From positions 1-9,125 of the forward strand of contig JAKALH010000090.1 in NCBI GenBank assembly GCA_021813225.1: DNA of 9,125 bases. Reading direction: 5' to 3'. A program made the translations under genes and the position numbers. The stretch comes from Chloroflexota bacterium (GTDB lineage Bacteria; Chloroflexota; Anaerolineae; J036; Brachytrichaceae). Positions 6,729 to 9,125 of this stretch are shown piece by piece. Numbering within the stretch: the first letter of the stretch is position 1; each line of letters opens with the position of its first letter. The notes under the pieces were generated by a model, which made no database searches, was not told the DNA's origin, and saw nothing but the letters and a program-made list of their open reading frames with translations.

Positions 6729-6802
6729 CTGATAAGCTCCTTAGAAACTGTATCGGTATTAGCGACTCCAACAATGAAGTTCACTATCGGCAATTTTACT
6801 GA

Positions 6803-6831
6803 TTTATACACTAACACCCAGTGATTGTCTA
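6803..6831 (-). promoter_or_regulatory. Sigma-70-like promoter of the ferredoxin gene
   Basis: On the minus strand TAGACA (6831-6826, 5 of 6 to TTGACA) and TATAAA (6808-6803, 5 of 6 to TATAAT) are separated by exactly 17 nt. The predicted transcript starts near 6796, giving a leader of about 68 nt with the AAGGAG ribosome-binding site just before ATG 6728. It sits immediately beyond the SOD terminator, so the ferredoxin is expressed independently of SOD read-through. Confidence 0.6.
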
Positions 6832-6835
6832 GCAA

Positions 6836-6870
6836 ATAAAAACAGCCGAGCGATTTTCCTCGCCCGGCTG
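6836..6870 (-). terminator. Rho-independent terminator of the superoxide dismutase gene
   Basis: On the minus strand arm CAGCCGGGCGA (6870-6860) pairs with TCGCTCGGCTG (6853-6843) over 11 bp with one G-U wobble and the 6-nt loop GGAAAA. It is followed directly by TTTTTATTT (6842-6834, minus strand). The wobble would be an A-C mismatch on the other strand, which fixes the orientation. The hairpin starts about 24 nt after the SOD stop codon. This is the clearest terminator in the window. Confidence 0.88.
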
Positions 6871-6893
6871 CTGCAACTTGTAACGCTCAACGT

Positions 6894-7502
6894 TTACTTC
6901 GCTGCGGCGTAGCGCTGCACAACGTCCGCCCAGTTGATGACGTTCCAGATCGCCTTCAGGTAGTCCGCGCGGCGATTCTGGTAGTTCAGGTAGTAGGCAT
7001 GTTCCCACACGTCCACGCCAAGCAACGGCGTCAGACCGTCGGTCAGCGGATTATCCTGGTTGGCGGTCGATGTGATTGACAGTTTGCCGGACTTGTCCAG
7101 CACCAGCCACGCCCAGCCGGAACCGAAGCGCCCCAGGCCGGCCTTGTTGAACTGGTCCTGGAAGCTGGTCAGCGAACCGAAGGTCGAGTTCAGGGCGTCG
7201 AGCAATGCGCCGGAGGGCTGGCCGCCGCCCGGGACCAGCTGCCGCCAGAACTGGGTATGGTTGATATGGCCGCCGCCGTTGTTGCGCACGGCGGTGCGGA
7301 TGGCTTCGGGTATCGTGTTCAGATTCTTGATCAGGTCTTCGATCGACTTGCTTTGCAGGTCGGCATGTCCGGCCAGCGCAGCGTTCAGGTTGGTGATATA
7401 AGTGCCGTGATGCTTGTCGTGATGGATTTCCATCGTGCGCGCATCGATATAGGGTTCGAGAGCGTTAGCCGCATACGGCAGGGGAGCAAGTTCAAACGCC
7501 AT
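6894..7502 (-). CDS. Superoxide dismutase, Fe/Mn family (Mn-type signature)
   Basis: A 202-residue iron/manganese superoxide dismutase, converting superoxide to oxygen and hydrogen peroxide, presumably in the cytoplasm as no signal peptide is seen. It opens with FELAPLPYAANALEPYID, followed by MEIHHDKHHGTY. The metal ligands are His27, His82 (in GGHINHTQFW), Asp164 and His168 (in DVWEHAYYLNYQNRR), all present. The second-shell glutamine falls at Gln149 in NQDNPL, with Gly at the N-terminal GGGH position. That is the Mn-SOD arrangement, rather than the Fe-SOD one with an N-terminal Gln. Cambialistic use cannot be excluded. I chose ATG 7502, not the Met at 7535, because AAGGAG (7517-7512) lies 9 nt upstream and the protein then begins at the family's usual point. 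A terminator follows the gene and a TATAAT box precedes it, so it is probably monocistronic. Whether it is named sodA or sodB cannot be settled from sequence. Confidence 0.96.
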   Translation of the reverse strand: MAFELAPLPYAANALEPYIDARTMEIHHDKHHGTYITNLNAALAGHADLQSKSIEDLIKNLNTIPEAIRTAVRNNGGGHINHTQFWRQLVPGGGQPSGALLDALNSTFGSLTSFQDQFNKAGLGRFGSGWAWLVLDKSGKLSITSTANQDNPLTDGLTPLLGVDVWEHAYYLNYQNRRADYLKAIWNVINWADVVQRYAAAK

Positions 7503-7543
7503 TTCCAATTTCTCCTTGTTAACAGTAAATTCCAAACTGGGCT

Positions 7544-7549
7544 ATTATA
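7544..7549 (-). promoter_or_regulatory. -10 box of the superoxide dismutase promoter
   Basis: A perfect TATAAT on the minus strand (7549-7544) lies about 42 nt upstream of the SOD start, so a transcript would begin near 7537 with a leader of roughly 35 nt. No good TTGACA-like -35 is found 16-18 nt upstream, which suggests activator dependence or another sigma factor. The small palindrome TTCT-T-AGAA (7558-7566) falls in the -10/-35 spacer and could be an operator half-structure. Confidence 0.45.
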
Positions 7550-7623
7550 CGAAATCTTTCTTAGAATTGACTGAAGCAGCCCATTGTTCATATCGACATC
7601 AGATACGGAATCGGACCGAGAAC

Positions 7624-8547
7624 ATGTCCCACCCCGCAGCCGCCTCCGCACGCCCGCGTGTCGCACCCGCGCTGGGAATCGGCGTCGGTGTAGTGGCTAT
7701 TTCTGCCGCATCCATCTTCGTGCGATTCGCGCAGGCGGGCGGCGCGCCATCGCTGACGATAGCGGCGCTGCGGCTGGCGGTGGCGGCGCTTGTGCTGCTG
7801 CCGCCGGCATTGGCGCGCAGCCGCGCCGAACTGGCAAGTCTTGGTGCACGTGATCTGCCGATCGTGCTGCTGAGCGGGGCCTTTCTGGGCGCACACTTCG
7901 GGACATGGATTACTTCACTGCAATACACCAGTGTGGCAAGTTCGGTAATACTGGTGACGCTTTCACCGCTGTTCGTTGCCGCCGGCTCGGCGGTATTTCT
8001 GCATGAGAAGCTCAATCGACGTACCGCCACGGGGATGGGCATGGCGGTATTGGGCGGTATCGTGATCGCCGCCGGCGACGTGAACGGCGCAGTTGCCGAC
8101 GCGCCGAATCCCGCACTGGGAAACCTGCTGGCACTGGTGGGCGCGGCCTGCATTGCGGCGCACTTCCTGATCGGTCGTCGCCTGCGCCGCAAATTGTCTC
8201 TGCTGGCCTATATCAGCCTGGTATACAGCGCCGCCGCCATCGTGTTGCTGGCCGCGGTCGGCGTCGCCGGCGCGCCGCTGATCGGCTTTGACCCGCAGAG
8301 TTATCTGTGGATAGTCCTGCTGGCGTTGCTGCCCCAACTGGTGGGCCACACTTCGTTCAACTGGGCGCTGGGTTTTCTGCCGGCAACCTATGCGACCATC
8401 CCCGTGCTCGGCGAGCCGATTGGCTCTGTGATACTGGCATTCATCCTGCTGGGCGAAGGACTCAGTGCACTGACATTGCTCGGCGGCGCGCTCTCACTGA
8501 GCGGCATCGCGTTGATGACGGTCAGCCGCACAGCGGGAGACAGGTAA
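7624..8547 (+). CDS. EamA family (drug/metabolite superfamily) membrane transporter
   Basis: A 307-residue integral membrane protein made of two EamA repeats, about residues 15-150 and 165-303, with roughly ten hydrophobic helices. Each repeat closes with the family signature: VTLSPLFVAAGSAVFLHEKL (111-130) and PVLGEPIGSVILAFILLGE (260-278). The second is the classic 'P..g...a...lgE.l' end. Conserved features of the first repeat include IFVRFAQAGGAPSLTIAALR near the N-terminus. EamA proteins export amino acids, metabolites or drugs across the cytoplasmic membrane; the substrate is not predictable. I chose ATG 7624 because the frame upstream (possible start 7516) reads polar, non-family residues and overlaps the SOD promoter. 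The ribosome-binding site (GGACCGAG) is weak. It is divergent from SOD, with about 120 bp between the start codons. The glycosyltransferase gene starts 17 nt after its stop, so the two are likely co-transcribed. Confidence 0.9.
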   Translation: MSHPAAASARPRVAPALGIGVGVVAISAASIFVRFAQAGGAPSLTIAALRLAVAALVLLPPALARSRAELASLGARDLPIVLLSGAFLGAHFGTWITSLQYTSVASSVILVTLSPLFVAAGSAVFLHEKLNRRTATGMGMAVLGGIVIAAGDVNGAVADAPNPALGNLLALVGAACIAAHFLIGRRLRRKLSLLAYISLVYSAAAIVLLAAVGVAGAPLIGFDPQSYLWIVLLALLPQLVGHTSFNWALGFLPATYATIPVLGEPIGSVILAFILLGEGLSALTLLGGALSLSGIALMTVSRTAGDR

Positions 8548-8564
8548 GCCGGCGGATTTCTGCG

Positions 8565-9125
8565 ATGCTGAACGGTGTGAACCGCACGACGCGAATCACT
8601 TTCGGCCTGGCCGCCGTCACTCTGGCGGCGCTGTGCCTGCGCATGATCGGGCTGGGAGAAGTTCCGCCGCGCTGGGACGAAGGCTGGACGATCGCCCATG
8701 CGGCGCTGCCATTGCGCGACATGCTGACCATCACCTCTGCCGACGTGCACCCCCCGTTGTTCTATATGCTGCTTGGTTTATGGCAGCAGGTCGTGGGCAT
8801 CAACCTGTTCGCCGCGCGGTACCTGGCGGTGCTGGTCAGTCTTCCCGCTGTGCCGCTGGCCTATGCGGCGGCAACTGCGTGGAATCCGGCTGGCGAGGCG
8901 CGCACTGCGAGACTGGCGTTCATCGCGGCAGCGGTGATGGCATGGCTGCCGCTCGCTGTGTACTACAGCGCTGTCGTGCGCATGTACGCGCTGGTGCCGA
9001 CTTTTATCCTGCTGGCTACCTGGGCGGAACTTCGTCTGCTGGCCGCGCAGCGCCGCCACACCATCTGGCTGATGGTCGCGTTCATCATCGGCGCAACCGG
9101 CGCGATGATGGCGTTATATCACGCT
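8565..9125 (+). CDS. GT39/PMT-like membrane glycosyltransferase, N-terminal part, cut by window end
   Basis: The frame is open from ATG 8565 to the last base, 187 codons, and continues outside the window. It looks like the N-terminal part of a polyprenyl-phosphate-sugar-dependent, GT-C fold glycosyltransferase (GT39/ArnT/PMT_2-like). A first membrane helix (residues about 12-28) leads to an extracytoplasmic loop with WDEGW (37-41), where the acidic pair is the usual catalytic or metal site. HPPLFYMLLGLWQ (62-74) and LFAARYLAVL (81-90) follow, then further helices with YYSAVVRMYAL (133-143). These are the typical early motifs of the family. Such enzymes transfer sugars from lipid carriers to proteins, lipids or glycans outside the membrane; the acceptor here is unknown. 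No strong ribosome-binding site is seen, and translation may be coupled to the upstream transporter 17 nt away. Confidence 0.82.
   Translation, partial: MLNGVNRTTRITFGLAAVTLAALCLRMIGLGEVPPRWDEGWTIAHAALPLRDMLTITSADVHPPLFYMLLGLWQQVVGINLFAARYLAVLVSLPAVPLAYAAATAWNPAGEARTARLAFIAAAVMAWLPLAVYYSAVVRMYALVPTFILLATWAELRLLAAQRRHTIWLMVAFIIGATGAMMALYHA

Noticed and set aside
7559..7577. TTAGAATTGACTGAA as a PerR/Fur-type operator near SOD
   Set aside because: The first half matches a PerR-box half site, but the second half does not form the inverted repeat. Too weak to call.
7567..7595. TTGACT (7567-7572) as the -35 of an EamA promoter
   Set aside because: Seventeen nt downstream there is only ATATCG or TATCGA, a poor -10, so I could not support a full promoter. 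The -35-like hexamer alone is not enough.

Overview
The window looks like a stretch of bacterial chromosome with high GC content (roughly 60%, my estimate). My best guess is Chloroflexota, or a phylum with a similar gene repertoire. The reasons are protein style rather than any marker gene: a PTATAT-type linker after a lipoprotein signal, a ferredoxin with a compact first cysteine group, a URO-D/methyltransferase-like paralogue, and a secreted protein built from a long N-terminal module plus two carboxypeptidase-regulatory-like repeats. No rRNA, tRNA, CRISPR array, insertion sequence, integrase or phage gene was seen. No stretch over 300 bases lacks a gene.

Layout. Positions 1-3941 hold a tightly packed plus-strand series. 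It contains the 3' end of a DppA-like M55 D-aminopeptidase, a stand-alone ChrB C-terminal-domain protein, a URO-D superfamily protein, a 49-codon GNAT acetyltransferase remnant overlapping the preceding stop codon, a PEBP/YbhB-like lipoprotein, and an aldo/keto reductase. Gaps are from -4 to about 25 nt, which suggests one transcript. Positions 3969-6224 hold a convergent minus-strand gene for a large secreted protein. Positions 6378-6728 (ferredoxin) and 6894-7502 (Mn-type superoxide dismutase) are two separate minus-strand units, each followed by its own intrinsic terminator. The ferredoxin also has a good sigma-70-like promoter. From 7624 the plus strand carries an EamA-family transporter, then a GT39-like membrane glycosyltransferase cut off by the window end.

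How the genes fit together. SOD, ferredoxin and aldo/keto reductase are compatible with a redox or oxidative-stress theme, but they are separate transcription units and nothing in the sequence ties them into one pathway. The first operon mixes peptide catabolism, a chromate-response domain, a URO-D-like enzyme and a lipoprotein, and looks like a loose housekeeping/accessory operon. I see no clear new defence or mobile system. The best leads are an internal ribosome-binding site that could give the PEBP protein a second, cytosolic form, the GNAT remnant at a coupled stop/start, the His-Cys...His metal-site pattern in the URO-D paralogue, and the secreted protein of unknown function.
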